Shown piece after piece: positions 1 to 16,500 of a stretch of DNA of 64,000 nucleotides (the first letter of the stretch is position 1; each line of letters begins with the position of its first letter). The position numbers and the translations under genes were made by a program. Source of the DNA: Hirundichthys speculiger (taxonomy: Eukaryota > Chordata > Actinopteri > Beloniformes > Exocoetidae); assembly GCA_018398805.1 (NCBI GenBank), contig JAGFBZ010002337.1, positions 62,001 through 126,000 of the forward strand, in the 5' to 3' direction. Below the pieces are notes generated by a model. The model was not told the origin of the DNA and did no database searches. It saw only the letters and a list, made by a program, of their open reading frames with translations.

Positions 1-237
1 GAGTTAAAAAAAATTACACATACACAAAATCCTGTGGATCAAAGGTTCAAATTAATCTTATTTGCTCAGGTCAGTGAAATTTTGCCACCAGTACAACTCC
101 ACTTCCCAAAAGATTTGGGACACTGTGTAAAGTGTAAATAAAAACAGAATGCACTGATTTACAAACCATAAACCCATCTTTTATTCCCAACAGAACTCCA
201 ATAACATATCAGATGCTGAAAGTGAGAGATTTGAATA

Positions 238-931
238 CAGTGGTACCTCTACTTACGACCGTCTCTACATACAGAATTTTCAGGTTACGACACGTCTCAA
301 CAGGAAAATATTGCCTCTTGTTACGAAAGAAATTTCAGGATACAAAAGGCAAAAATACATTACATGCTGCTACTTGCAGCTCCCAGAGTTTACCGAATGT
401 AAACATACTTGTAGCTGCTCTGCCACTGGCTATCAGCTAGCATCCTCCTGGCATCTCTTTAGAAAATTCCATGAAGTTTTGTAATTTGTTGAAAAGAATC
501 ACCCAAAAAAAGTGTTCACTAGTCGGGCTATCGCTCATTATGATGTTTGCCTTGAACATTTTCGAAGGATTTGTAAAGGCGACAAAAGCAAACGTCCTTG
601 GATCAGTTCTTTACAAAACATCAGGCAAAAACCACTGCTGAGAGAGAAAAGGTGACGACGATAGCAGTTAAAAGGTAAAAGAAACATAATTTTTATTCTT
701 TTTTTATTATGTACAACTCTCATTTTATGTTTATTGTGCAATAATCTAATGGTAACATGTATTTATGTATTGATGCATTTTTATGATTTATAAAAAAAAT
801 GTATATCCAAATTTTGGGGGGCTTGGAAGAGATTAGGGCATTTACATGGAAAATGCATCTCTACTTACGGAATTTTCAGGTTACAAAACTACTACTAGAA
901 CCAAATAATTTCGTAAATAGAGGTACCACTG
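238..931. mobile_element. Nested MITE with TA target duplication
   Basis: The inverted ends CAGTGGTACCTCTACTTACG and its near complement at the right end are flanked by TA (236-237 and 932-933). Removing it restores the left inverted repeat of the surrounding Tc1 element, so it inserted later. A second internal copy of the 'tctcta-catacagaattttcaggttac' type motif near 870-890 shows internal symmetry. No coding region is recognised. Confidence 0.75.
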
Positions 932-1316
932 TATTTCATGGAAAATATCAGCTCATTTTGACTTTGATAGCAGCAACACATCTCAAAAAAGTTGGAACGG
1001 GACAACAAAAGGCTGGAAAAGTAAATTATTTGAACAGTAATTAAATAAATAAAGAATGGATGTGCATTTGACAACTAATTATGTTCACTGGCAACAGGTC
1101 AGTAACGTGACTGGGTCTAAACGAAGCTTTTCACAGAGGTAGAGCCTCTCTGATGTAAAGATGAGCAGAGGTTCACCAATCTGTGACAAACTGAGTTTAA
1201 AAATTGTTTAACAATTTTAGAAAAATGTTCCTCAATCGAAAATTTGATTTTTTTTTTTTTTTCAAAAATCATGGATGCTGTGTCCTGTGGACTAAAGAAG
1301 AGAGGGACCATCTAGC

Positions 1317-1725
1317 TTGTTATTAGTGGACAGTTCAGAAGCATCTCTAATGGTATGTGGCTGCATTAGTGTTTATGGAGTGGGCAGCTGGAACATCTGG
1401 AAAGGAACTATCAATGATGAAGAGCACATAAAGGTTTTAGAGCAACATATGGTTCCAAACAGACGTCTCTTTAACGGAAGGTCTTGCATGTTTCAGTAAG
1501 ATAATGCTAAACCACATACTGCATCCATCACAACAGCATGACTTCACAGGAGAAGAGTCCAGGTGCTGAGCTGACCTGCCTGTGGTCCAGACCTTTCACC
1601 ATTACAAAACATTTGGTGCATTATAAAACGAAAAATTCAGGATCAGACAAGAATGGGAAAGCCTTTGTCTCCTAATAGTTCAGCAACTGGTTTTCTCACT
1701 TCCCTAACGTTTACAGACAATTGTT
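1317..1725 (+). pseudogene. Tc1-type transposase remnant
   Basis: Conceptual translation gives fragments typical of the C-terminal half of fish Tc1 transposases: a WNIWKGTIND-like stretch, then HIKVLEQHMVPNRR, then after an in-frame stop DNAKPHTASITTA and a PACGPDLSPLQNIW-like segment. The D of DNAKPH and the following DLSP.QNIW block match catalytic-domain landmarks of the family. Several stop codons interrupt it (first at about 1497) and no N-terminal DNA-binding domain is readable. Confidence 0.8.
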
Positions 1726-2367
1726 AGAATTAGAGCGGATGTTGCACAATTATAAACATCATCCTGTTCCAACCTTTTTTTAGAGAAATGTTGTAGCCAT
1801 CAAAGCAAAATGAGCTAATCTTTTCAATGAAATTGGATAATGTCTCAGTTTCAACATCTGATATGTTCTTTGTGTTCCACTGGGAATAAAATATGGGTTT
1901 ATGAGATCTGACAGTCACTGCAATCTGTTTTTAGTGACGTTTTGCACACCGTCCCAACTTTTTTTGGGAGTTGTAGTTGAACTAGTTGTGTTGACCGGCC
2001 AAACTATGAACACTTATCCGGCGAACCAAGTTGTCTTGCAACTTTAATTGCTGGACAACTGCACATAATATTAATTCATCGCATAAATCATGAAAAATAT
2101 CATGACGGAACCAAACTCTGAGCTAACTGACGTAGCTAATCATTTAGCATCACATCACGACGGAACGTTCGGCCACGCGGTTCTTAGAAGTACGAAGGAA
2201 ACCTCAAAAGGTATACATTTGCACCAATAAAGGGTGCCAAAAATAGTCCACGTGGGTCACGGTGCATTGACCACTGCTTTAAGTTTTGAGTACAACGAGT
2301 ACAGGAGTTTGTTAGCATGTTAGCACAGAGGAGCTACCAAGCTTCACAGCGTTAAGCCGCGGGCCTA

Positions 2368-4531
<2,164 letters not shown>

Positions 4532-7500
4532 TCAGATAAAATCCTGGGCGTGGTTACGAATGACGCTCCAAGCTCCCAGGTCGAAACCGCAGACGCTCAG
4601 TACGCCCCTGTCTTCTGTATCTGTGATGGCGTGTCCAGTAGATGTCAGCCCACACATCACCAACTTGGAGTTGGCACCTGATGTCTGTTGAGAACAAACA
4701 CATTTTCTTTATGTTCCTGTCAATTCAGCAAGGAACAGATCAACACGGACTGGGAGACGAGTGGTGATCCTGCTGACTCTACTGGAATAACTGGTGGAAG
4801 TGGAGAGGTCTTATTCCATGGCTCTCGGCTGGCCCCAGGTTGTCTTATAATGGAACATTTGATTATTTTTATAAACTATTATTGAACTTTCCATCGGCAG
4901 AAACCATCAAAATAACTTCTGAATCGTAGGATGGTGCATTGTTGTGACAGCTGCATATAACTTTACAACACTTTCTCACGTCAACAATAAATTGAGGCTA
5001 ACTAAGAGATAGTTCATTTTTGCACAGCGGCCAGAAGTGACTAAGAAAGTAAAGACAGATGACATGAGAAAGGAAAAAAGCAAGAGAAGGCTTTCGCTTG
5101 GTGAACAGCCTTTAAAAAAAAAAAAAAAAAAATGTTTACATCTTAACAAAACCTCGTGAAGGTTGAAATGAAGTTGGCAAGATTCCTGCAGAAACCCAAC
5201 GGATGAATCACTGATTGTCACTGCAAAAACATCTCTATTCACACCTGTCACACTGTCATGAAATTATACAATTGATATTTCTGAAAAACTCTTATTATTT
5301 TACCTGCAAGGTTGAAATCTTAGGCAACGTAAAGAAAAACTGTTCTCCCTGCTTCTATTTTCTAGCTTGTATAGAACCAATGACGTGTAGACAAAACTAC
5401 ATCTCCCACCACACCAGTAGGGGGTGCCAAAAACCTAAAAACTGGTTCAGGATTGCTTTAACACCTAATACGTTAAAATGGGAATAAAGCTGCAATGATA
5501 AACTTAGAGAGTTTGACCGGCAGACAACTGCAGACAGATTGGATGTGAAATAGTCTAATTAAAAGAAACACTGAAAGAGACCATAAACAAAGTAACGTCT
5601 TACAGTAGGTGGCAGTCAAACTGAAGTTAGGTAGGTTTGGCTACATTAGATTTTAATTTTATGGGAAAAGAGGTACAGAGGGATCCTAATATAAAACTCT
5701 GAATGTGGAAATACACACCATTATGACTTAATATTCCTAAAAAGGCATGCAGGTGACAGCAAAACCCACAGCATGGAAGGCAGCAAAAAGTGACTTTTGT
5801 TGAAATTATTCACATCTGATGATCAAAATGTCAATGTTGGGCAGGTGGCAGTCTACCCAGCAGATTATCTGCTGTCCAGACTCACACTCTCCCTTTATGG
5901 TTTTCTTTTTGCTGCCATCTACTGGTCAGTAAAGTAAGGGAGCTCTTATTTAAACCCATTTATCCTTGCTATCCAATTAAAAATATTTTTGATGAATAAA
6001 TGGAATAATAATCTTTTTTAATGATGATATTTTTTTCCACTGAAAACATGTGAAATTTTCTTTAACAGGTAAACGGGTGTTGTATGGTGGAGAAATGTGA
6101 CCTCAAAAATGTGGAAATGCTGTTTAGACCCATTTATTAGAAATAGCATATTCACACTCCAAATGCCAAACTTCCACGTGCTGTTAGCTACTTCATTTAT
6201 ACAGAAAGCATGAAGCTTAGTTTTGATATCTAATTTAAACTATCTGGCACTGGAAAATGTTCTAATTAATTTAACACTTTAACAGCTTCATTTCCTTTTT
6301 TTTTCCTCCTGTTCATAACATTGTTCTTTTTTTTGTACCATCTTGTTTATGTTCTTTTAATAATCAAATTTGATTTCAATAAAGCACATGACATGATTGG
6401 AACTTTATGGGGTAAACTATCTAACTATCACTGACTTTGCTTGTAATCATCTTTGTACGATCAACCATTTGTAATCATCTCAACAACTGGAATAATACTT
6501 AAGAAAAAAAACGTGTAAAATATATATAATAAATATAATTAAAATTATCATAATCTGAAATTTTTTTTAAATAAAATTTTGTAAAAAATTTTCATGCCGG
6601 CAAATAAAAAAAGGAAACATACACAGAGGTTTGTGAACAACTGTGGCAAGACATGTCCTGCCACATCCAAGTCAAGGATGCAGAACCTTCCTCTGGGAAT
6701 ATGTTTAGGTGGGGACATGTTTATCTGCACGCTAGAGCTAACACGTGGTAACTGATCAATTAGATGACATTTTTTTGATTGCCTTGTTCTGTGTCTTAAC
6801 TTCCACTGATGCTTTTACTGACAAAAATATACCTGAAAGAAATCAATTACCACCTTCATTTTGACTTGAAAAGAAAATATCATATGAATATTTTTCAGTA
6901 AAGCTGCCACCTTGACCACCTAAAATATCAATTCATTCATTAAAAATAGACTGTTACATTAGAAACCTTGTGATTTAAGTCACCAGAGCACATAATATGT
7001 GTGGTGGTTCCTTCTGGTGCCAGAGGAGGCATTTCATGTGCATCACATGATGCTTCGCTTAAGGGTGTGTTTTCAGTTTTCAAAAGAATTGAGAGAGAGA
7101 GAGAAAAAAAAAAGCATTCAGCTGTTGCTTATAAAAATGTGTAATTAAAAATTTACAAGACACTTTAACAAGAGCTTTATGACGACTCTACATAGCTGAG
7201 CTGATCAGAAGTTCCACATGACTTCTCCCTTTTAAATTAACTGGGTACCTTCTTGAGCGGGTACAGAGTGATCCAAATGGAAAAGGAAAGTTGTATTTCT
7301 TGAATAAAATCTTTGCCCATCAACAAACTGCATGGTACATTTATATTTTTTAGACTGTGTTTCAAACATAGCATAATTTAATCACGAGAAAAGACAAAAG
7401 AAAACCTACTTGTCTGTGCTTCTTTAAAGACTCCACCGGACTGACGGTCAACGTCCACAGTGGGTTGTTGGTCAGAATGATGAACACGTCTACAGATTTC

Positions 7501-10500
7501 CCGTTTTCTGTGGCCCATGTTATGGGAAGCGTGCAATCTGTGCTCCCACTAGGGCACTGTAACGTAAAAGTCAGAGTTCATGACAAAATTTTCATTTATG
7601 AAGAGAATTTGTGATTGCTAGTGTACTTAAAGATTATTCCCAAACGTATTATTTTTCTCCTGTTTGATGCCATGACATTCCTTACCTTGACCAATTCAGC
7701 AGTTGTTTCTGCGAGAGTCATCTGAGCAGAAAGTGAGCATGGAACCACAGCTCCCTCAGAGAAGGCCAGAACATGTGTGTCTGCCTCTGTCCTTGCAAAA
7801 ATCTGTGGGAAAAATATAAAATGCTTTAAGAACAAACAGAATTAGACAGTTCCTCCCTCTTGCATACAAACAAAATGTTAAACATATATTTCAATTCCCT
7901 TAGCTAATCTGACAATCACTGTTGTGATGAAGTCCGTTCTCTTAGCTAATAATCACTTGAGGCCCTGTGGACCAAGATGGCGTGGAAAGAATTTCTAAGG
8001 AATCCACAGTATGTGTCAACAGACCCTGGCTCCCCAAAGATGGAGCGGCCTGCATCCTTCTAACAGAAACAGCTGTTTGAACCTTAACTGCAATTACCAT
8101 GCCACCACACACACACACACACACACACACGATGTAGACATCAATTCCTTGTTTCTGGATTTAGACACTCACGGGGCCTGGACGACTTAAGCTTTGCCAT
8201 CTGCCCCAGTCCGGGTCCAGTGGTTCCTTCGACACCTGACCTTGTGTAACCCCAAAATCTGTCAAAGCTACTATGAATAGAGGTGTGTGCATATCTACTA
8301 AGGCTGCATAATCTTATTAAAAAAAAAGGAAAGACATTTTATATGTGCACAAGAGGTGTCAGGAACTATATCTGCCTATATCTGATCACTTTCACAAAAG
8401 AGAATTCATTAACTCTTAAATTAAAATATTAATTCTAGGAACAAAATAGCAATTGGCTACTCAAAACACGATAACGCATTAACTCATTAATTTAATAACG
8501 CCGACATTTATTTTATCACGCGTTAAAGGTGGAGTAGGTGTTGTTTTTTTGCAACACTTTTTACAATATTGCCTGAAAACTTTTTCACATTCCCATTGCA
8601 CCCACTGAAATAAAATGTTTGCAAAAAAAAAACTAAACGTTTTGGTCCAGTCTAGAGGGTATAATCAGAGAAAAACTGACCAATCAAAATAGTGATCCAT
8701 CACTATTTTGATTGGCTGCCTAATACGTCCATCAAATATCAATGCACTCCCACCCACCCTCCCTCCCTCCCTCCCTGCGGTTCATGTAGTCGTGAATCGT
8801 GTGAAGGCGTGGTTTCGAGGGGTGAGCTGAAGAGGAGGAGGCGGAGCCTTTGGGAGGAGGGAGGGAGTGTATATTTTCAAAATCTCACTTGAGTTGGATT
8901 GCTGGAACCGTTTTTCAAACAACACCTACTCCACCTTTAACGCATGTTGCTCACATGCTTTTGTTTTGAAAAGTCTGTTACTGGCTGCTGCGGAACCGAA
9001 AGAGAATTAGCAGGTAAACATGCAGAAAAGCTAAAACAGACATGGAGAACGGTAAAAATCTGTTTACTTTACAGTTCGGGTAGCAACTCAGGTAGCAATA
9101 TTAACAATTCTGTCTAAAAAAAAAAAAAAAAAATTCTGGACTGCAACAAAACTTTCGTGTCATTCCTCCATGTTCCATCAGATCTGCTCCATGTGTTCAC
9201 TGTCCTGCTGTTCTCTAGCTGGTTACTGCAGTGCGGCTCCATCTAGTGGCACAGATGTGTAACGACAACAGAACGTACCGTCATTGATTATAAAACAAAT
9301 TCAGTTCTGTGGCCCGTTTTTTTTTTTGTATTTTTGATCCAAGTCTAAAATTGAAATATAAAAAAAAAAGCATTTTTTTTTCATTTTTGTGTTAGATTAA
9401 AAAACGAAAATTGTAATAGAATGTCACTTTTTAATTTTTTTTTAATTTTTGATTGACAATTGAAAATGGAAAGAATGAATGGTACACAGATTGATTGTAA
9501 AGTTACTGAATTTTAACATGGACATTTTCATTTTAAAGTTCTCCCAGACGGAGGATTCAACAGAAACAAGGTTATTTGTAACAACTGCCAAGTTGAACTC
9601 CCCGTTAAAAGTTTCTGCTGTTACCTCAGAAATTACCTGTTTAACTTTTAATGTTCTGATTGTGCTGAGCCACAATCATTTTGTTGGATTTTGTTTGTAG
9701 ACTTTTTTTTTTTAAAATAAAAACAGGATGACATTAATGCCCTGGCAGTGGCATATACGCTTTATTTTATTTTTATATTTTTTTTAAAGATGAGATTTAC
9801 ACTAAATATGTGTTACTGACAAGTGCTGATGTTAAAAGTGTTTGAACAACAAATGTTATGGCACTTTAGTTCATATGGCAGCAGAACATTTAAATAAAAG
9901 TGTATTTTACACTACTTTTGAATTCATTATTTGATTTTGCGTATACAATGCAATTAATCAGGGAGATAATGTGATTAAAAATTTGAATCATTGCCCAGCC
10001 CTAATAAATTTAAGTAAATTGTTTGGCTTTTTTTCCCCATCAGTGGCACAGTATTAGCTCCGCTCAACGTATCGCCATGTTCATGTCTTTTTTTATGTGG
10101 AAACACCAACATACCATGAATGTTTTGTTTACTACCCTTAAATAAAGCATAACCACATACAAGGTGATTTGGGCTTTTCTTATCACCTACAAGGATATTA
10201 GTGCTTCTGCAATTAACTGATTTTTCTTCATGATTTAGAATCAGTGTAGCCAGAAAAAAACTGGTATACGGTAACCTAACGAGCCTAACTTCTCTGCCAC
10301 AGCATCGTAACCTCAGCTGTAGCCTGACATGCACCAGAGAAATAACTAGCATCATTGAAAGAGAAGCCAAAGTGCTCCCAATTTAGCATCTTAAAAGATG
10401 CTAGAGGCAACAGATCGGTGAGTGATCCAGATGTATCATGGATCCTCCTTTATCCGTTACAATCTGTTATCTTCTCCCAATTGGTTTTCAGGTGGGGAAG

Positions 10501-13500
10501 CCAAGTAAGAAGTTTTGCTCTGACACAATCTCACCATCGTTACAGCTGCCGCGGCGACAGCGGTGCTGATCGCTGTTCCTGGAACAACGCTGCTCAGCGA
10601 TGCACTCACGTCTACCGCCACTACGACCCGTTTACCCACAGGATCCACATTCTGCAGACAGAAACACAGATTACTCCTGTTATCTAAGATGCTGATTGCC
10701 ATCTTCACTGATAAATTGCGATAAACAGTGAAAAATAAAGAAATAAAGCTCTACCATAAAACTCTTGTAAAAGGCAGATTCCAAAGCTTTGAGGATGCTG
10801 CTGTCTGGTTCCCATCTTTTTTTACCCTGATAGCCTTGGCCTCTTTTGTAGTTTTCTGAAGCCAATAGTATGCTGAAAGGGTGGATCTTTGCCTGGTGAT
10901 TCAATGCACATTTAAATGCTTAATTACCGACTCGCATTCAAAACAAACTCCAAGTCAAAAAAATGAAAGAACATTAATTTTTACATCATACCTTCTTCAA
11001 AACCGATTCACTTTGAATTCTTTCACATATGGTTTGTGTTTCCGAGGTTCCTGGTTCAATTATTTTATTGGATGTCATCCTTCCCAGGATCTTTAGCATT
11101 GAATGGAGAGGCATTTCCTTCAGCAAAGCTCTCCATACCTGCAGAAACACATCAAATCAATGCTGGATAAAGCAAAGTTAAGTTAGGCAAAGTTTATCTT
11201 TTCAGACGATAAAGATTCTTTGATTCTGTAGTGTTCCCTGGCAGCGCTTCCATCAGGAACCATGATGGTCTTCTTGGTGAGATCAGAGGCATCGGCTGGA
11301 TCCAATCAGCAATCACAGGTTGTTGGTTTTTTTTTAATTTTTTATAAGTTTTTCAGAAACCACTCTTAACACCGTACATTAAGTTAAAAGATGAAGGTTT
11401 CTTGAAATTAACACTGTTTATCAACAGGATACAGCACTCTGTATATACTGTATTTAATAATTAAAAGCTAAATGTGGAAAAAATACATCAAAATATCCTG
11501 ATTACCTTTTATTTATTTTGTAGTTTTTGCACGAGCGCAAAGTGTTGGACATTGATGTGTTAAATCCATAACAAAGATACAGTATAGAGCAACACTCCTT
11601 TTTTTCTAGTAAAGTGAAATTTGTTTCCCAATCAAATAATGAGACTGTGTATTGGCTGAAAACAACCTGTGCCAGATTGATGGAAGCACTGATAGACAGT
11701 GCCTTGCTAAAGTATTTGCCCCCCTTGAACTTTTCAACCTTTTGCCACGTTTCAGACTTCAAACATAAAGATATAAATTTAAAATTTTTGTCAGGAATCA
11801 ACAACATGTGGGACACAATCGTTAAGTGGAAAGAAATTTATTGGATACGTTAAACTTTTTTAATAAATAAAAAACTGTAAAGTGGGGCGTGTAATATTAT
11901 TCGGTCTCCTTTATCTTCAGAGCAGCAAACTGAGTCCAGAAGTTCAGTGAGGATCTCTGATTGATCCAATGTTGTCCTGAATGACTGATGATGATCAATA
12001 GAATCCACCTGTGTGGAATCAATGCACACCTGCTCTGTGATAGTCTCAGGGTTCTGGTTAAAGCTCAGAGAGCATCATGGGAACACACCAGGCAGGTCCC
12101 AGATACTGTTGTGGAGAAGTTTAAAACTGGATGTGGAGACAAAAAGATTTCCTAAGCTTTAAACATCTCAAGGAGCTCTGAGCAGCAATCAGACTGAAAT
12201 AGAAGGAGTATCAGACCACTGCAGATCTACCAAGACCCGGCCGTCCCTCTAAACTTTCATCTGGAACAAGGAGAAGACTGATCAGAGATGCAGCCAAGAG
12301 GCCCATGATCACTCTGGATGAACTGATCTACAGCTGAGGTGGGACAGTCTGTCCAGAGGACAACAATCAGTCCTACACTGGACAAATCTGGACTTTATGG
12401 AAGAGTGGCAAGAAGAAAGATATTTCTCAAAGAGATCCATAAAAGTCTTGGTTAAAGTTTGCCACAAGCCACCTTGGGAGACACCAAACATGTGGAAGAA
12501 GGAGCTCTGGTCAGATGAAACCAAAATCAAACTTTTTGCAAAACAATATGTTTGGTGTAAAAGCAACACAGCTCATCACCCCGAACACACCATCCCCACT
12601 GTCAAACATGGTGGTGGCAGCATCATGGTCTGGGCCTGCTTTTCTTCAGCAGGGACAGGGAAGATGGTTAAAACTGATGGAAGATGGATGGAGCCAAATA
12701 CAGGAGCATTCTGGGAGAAAACCTGCTGGAGTCTGTAAAAGACCTGAGACTGGGACGGAGATTTATCTTCCAACAGGACAATGATCCAAAACATGAAGAC
12801 AAATCTACAATGGAACGGTTCACAAATAAACGTATCCAGGTGTTAGAACGGCCAAGTCAAAGTCCAGACCTGAATCCAGTCCAGAATCTGTGGAAAGATC
12901 TGAAGACTGCTGTTCACAAACGCTCTCCATCCAACCTCACTGAGCTCCAGCTGTTTTACAGGAAGAATGGACCAGAATTTAGTCTCTGGATGTGTTAAAC
13001 TGATAGAGACAAACCCCAAGAGACTGGAGCTGGAACTGCAGCAGAAGGTGGCGCTACAGAGTATTAACGAAGGGGACTGAATAATACTGCACACCCCACT
13101 TTTCAGTTTTCTATTTGTTTAAGTTTAAAAATATCCAATACATTTCGGTCCACTTCACGATTGTGTCCCTCTTGTGACCTCTTGACAAAAAATTGAAAGT
13201 TTATATCTTTATGTCTGAAGCGTCAAAGGTGGCAAAAGGTTAAAAAGTTCAACGGGGCCCAATACTTAGGGGTGCACAATAATTATCGACCCGATAACTA
13301 TCGGGCCGATAACAGGAAATTATGACGTCATCCCGATAAGTCCGATATCACGACGAATAGCCCCGATAACATTTATATTTCTGTCAACACAGCAGTGCCT
13401 CGCTCCCTCTGAGCCTTGAATGACCGGCAGTGAATGTTATGTTCAAGTGACGTCGGCATAATCAGAAAAACGATTACTTAATAAGGAAAATCAAGATTAC

Positions 13501-16500
13501 CCCCTCATGCCAGAAAACAACTTGTTAACTCGGTCATAATTTTGGTAGTTGCTGACTTTAATTGATATTCGCAGTATTTTCCCACATGTTACACATAAAA
13601 AATAGAAAAAATAGATAAGGCTGAAAGAACGACAAGCAAACGAGGGAACGGAGGAATTCACGTCACACCTTGAATGCAGCATTGCCGCACAGTGGGCTGA
13701 TTAAAAAAAAAAACAAAAAAACATGGCGGCGATTGTATGGAACTTCGTTAAAGATTCAGAGGAAGATAGTTCGCTGGTTATTTGTGACAAATGCTCCAAG
13801 TGAAGGAGGGAAGAATAGCACAAACTTTAATACGTCAAACCTGATCAGCCACCTGAAACATAACCCTCGCTTCCATGGAGTTTTGAAATCGTGCTAACGT
13901 GAGCTAACATGAGTTAACGTGAGCCAGTGCTTCTCAATTATTTTCTGCTGCGCCCCCCCAGGAAGAAGAAAACATTTCGCGCCCCCCCTCTTCTCCACTG
14001 CGACTATAAATAGTATAATTTGTCTATAAAATTATTGTAAGTACACCTCTGCATAACAGTGTATCCTTATTAACATTAAGGGAAACAAAAAAAAAAGAAA
14101 TATAGATCAATTTATAACAAAGATTAACTTCATGAAAATAGTTTTTTTAGTCTGTAAAGATTTAAAGTGCATCAATCCCACCTATAATTGCAACTACACT
14201 TTATTCCAGTACAGCAAAATAAATGAAAAATAAACATGTTCCTTGGGGTCACATGCGCCCCCCCTGGGATCGCACCCCACTATTTGAGAAGGACTGACGT
14301 GAGCTAACATGAGCTAACCATGCTCCTCGCCATCATCTCTCTCATCTCAAGCTTCCATGAGATTAAAAAAAACCCAAAACTACCGAACCTCATTTACTTT
14401 AATTAAAGGCATTCATTTGAATGGAACCACAAGCCAAAATCCTTTTAACGTAATTTCTTTGTTACTATGGAGTGCACTTTTTCAGTTTATTTACACAGAC
14501 AAGTCTAACTTGCGTCAGTACATTAAGCACTGTGCATTATTTTTAATTGTCATTGAGGAATGTATTTTTTCAGTTTGTAATTCTGATGTATGTATTTCCA
14601 TCAGTTCAAGGAGCCTTTATTTTTTATATCAGTCAGTAATGAACCTTATTTAAGTTGATGTGAGATATCAAATAGGTTTGATTGATAGCTTTAAGAAAAT
14701 GTTTGAGAGGCTTCCAATAGTTTTTCATTGGAAAAACAAATATCTGTTCATTTAAAGAGTCAAAACTATTTTGTTCATAGCATTGATGTAATGATCTTAG
14801 GTATATGTGTGCGTTATCGGTATCGGTTTTAAAAAACAGTTATCGTGCATCCCTACCAATACTTTTGCATGGCACTGTGGTTTCCAGTAAACAGCTGGGA
14901 CAGCCACTCTACTCCTGTCTCCTGATATCATTGTTGTAATCATGATGAAATCAGGAAAAATTGACATATTTTTTGTCTTTAAATAAATAAAACCCACCTG
15001 TTTGGACTTGAGATGATCCGTCAGCAGCTGCTCTCTCTCCAGCTTGTGTTCCTCTATTAAACTGATAACCTCCGTTTCATCACAACTGTGTTTGACTTTC
15101 TCCACCACTTCAAGATATGAAAGCACTTTGACAACTTCCTCCAAGTTCTCCTTGTCCGCATAAGCAGTCTGGACCTCTTTCCATCCTTTCGTCACATACT
15201 TGCTGATCAAGGCAATAGCTAAAAACACAGAAACAACATGAAACAAACTTATTTAAAAAAAATATATAGAGATTCAGTCATTATTAGGATTCACAAGGGA
15301 TTTGGATTCACATACTCAGAGTGGCTGAGAAACAGTTAGAAACATATTTTAACAATTTTAACACAAGAGTTGTTCAACCTGAAGGTCATTTTTGAGTCTG
15401 TAGAAGTATTGCCTTATTTTCTGACAGTTATTTCAGTTTTCCACAACATGACCATCCCTTTCATAGTAGTTCCTCTTTTTATGAAGATGACTTAAGATAC
15501 AGTCATGGAAAAAACTTATTAGACCAGCATTTTTTCTTCACTTTCTTGTTCATTTTAATACCTGGTACCACTAAACGTCATCATGTGACTAAAACAGACA
15601 GAAAAGAAAACACTGAATGCATAAAAGCAGTGTTTGTGGCAGTACAACGCCATAGCTATTGATGTAAAAACTTAAGTGATTTAGGTTATAATCAAGAAAA
15701 CCATGGAAAATGGTAAGATATCAGCTCTTAAATAAAACTCTTATGAGCAATCTTTGTGGTTATCGTTATGTTTGTCCAAACAAATGTACCTTTAGTTGTA
15801 CCAGGCATTAAAATGAACAAGAAACTGAAGAAAACAAGGGTGGTCTAATATTTTTTTCCATGACTGTACATTACTGCTCCTCACATTACATCAATATATT
15901 TCACTTTCTAAAATGACTTTAAAAAAAATCAGTCATCAATTAAAATAATTATAGTAATAAGTTATAATTGTTTTTAATTTAACCATAATTTATCAAAAAA
16001 AAAAAAATCAGAAAACATCAAGACCTTCATAAAAATGAATTCAAATATGTTAAATTTGAAATGGTTGATGCCATCTGTCCACGCTACATGAACAGCCTTA
16101 ACCTGTTAAACCCTGACCCCCTTTTTTAGCAAAACGCCTAAAAATGACATACCCAAATTAAAATGATTGTAACTTCTAAACTGTTCTGTCCACATGGATG
16201 CATTAAAGTGTTCCATAAAGAAGACACTCTGTAGTTTCTTATAAAACTGTCAGGAACACTCTAGGTGATACAGAGACAGAGTAATGGAACTCTGAAGTCA
16301 GTAAAAAATTTAAAATTTTGTTCCGCCTGAAATAAAAAATGACTTTCAGGATGAATAATAGTCTGAATATTCATCTGAAATAGTAAATGACAGTATGAGG
16401 CTGTAGGCACACTATAACTGAACATGTGTTTCAAATTTGAAGAAGATAGCACAACATATGACCATTTTACAGTGGTCTTTTCATTAAAAAATCTAGGCGC

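Larger units (their letters stand above)
94..1973 (+). mobile_element. Decayed Tc1/mariner-family transposon
   Basis: The element has long terminal inverted repeats and lies between TA dinucleotides (92-93 and 1974-1975). The left end reads CAACTCCACTTCCCAAAAG. The right end is its complement with mismatches, and the similarity continues inward for roughly 250 bases on each side once a nested MITE (238-931) is removed. The middle carries remains of a Tc1 DDE transposase on the plus strand. Stops and indels show it is dead. It lies in what should be intron 1 of cdc73. Confidence 0.8.
13267..14855 (+). mobile_element. hAT transposon remnant nested in the Tc1 element
   Basis: The ends TAGGGGTGCAC and GTGCATCCCTA are inverted repeats. 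They are flanked by a perfect 8-base target duplication, CCAATACT (13259-13266 and 14856-14863), the hAT signature. Removing it rejoins the right terminal repeat of the Tc1 element. It encodes only a broken BED-type zinc finger and itself holds a smaller hAT MITE (13925-14296). Confidence 0.9.
11697..14877 (+). mobile_element. Second Tc1-like transposon, split by nested hAT elements
   Basis: The terminal inverted repeats start CAGTGCCTTGCTAAAGTATT on the left; the right end complements to CAGTGCCATGCAAAAGTATT. The repeats run inward for about 200 bases (11697-11905 and 13080-13258 plus 14864-14877) and include the paired 'acaatcgttaagtgga' and 'tccacttcacgattgtg' segments. The right repeat is interrupted at 13267-14855 by a hAT element. 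The transposase inside is broken. It sits in the ro60 intron between the exons at 11138 and 14998. Confidence 0.85.
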
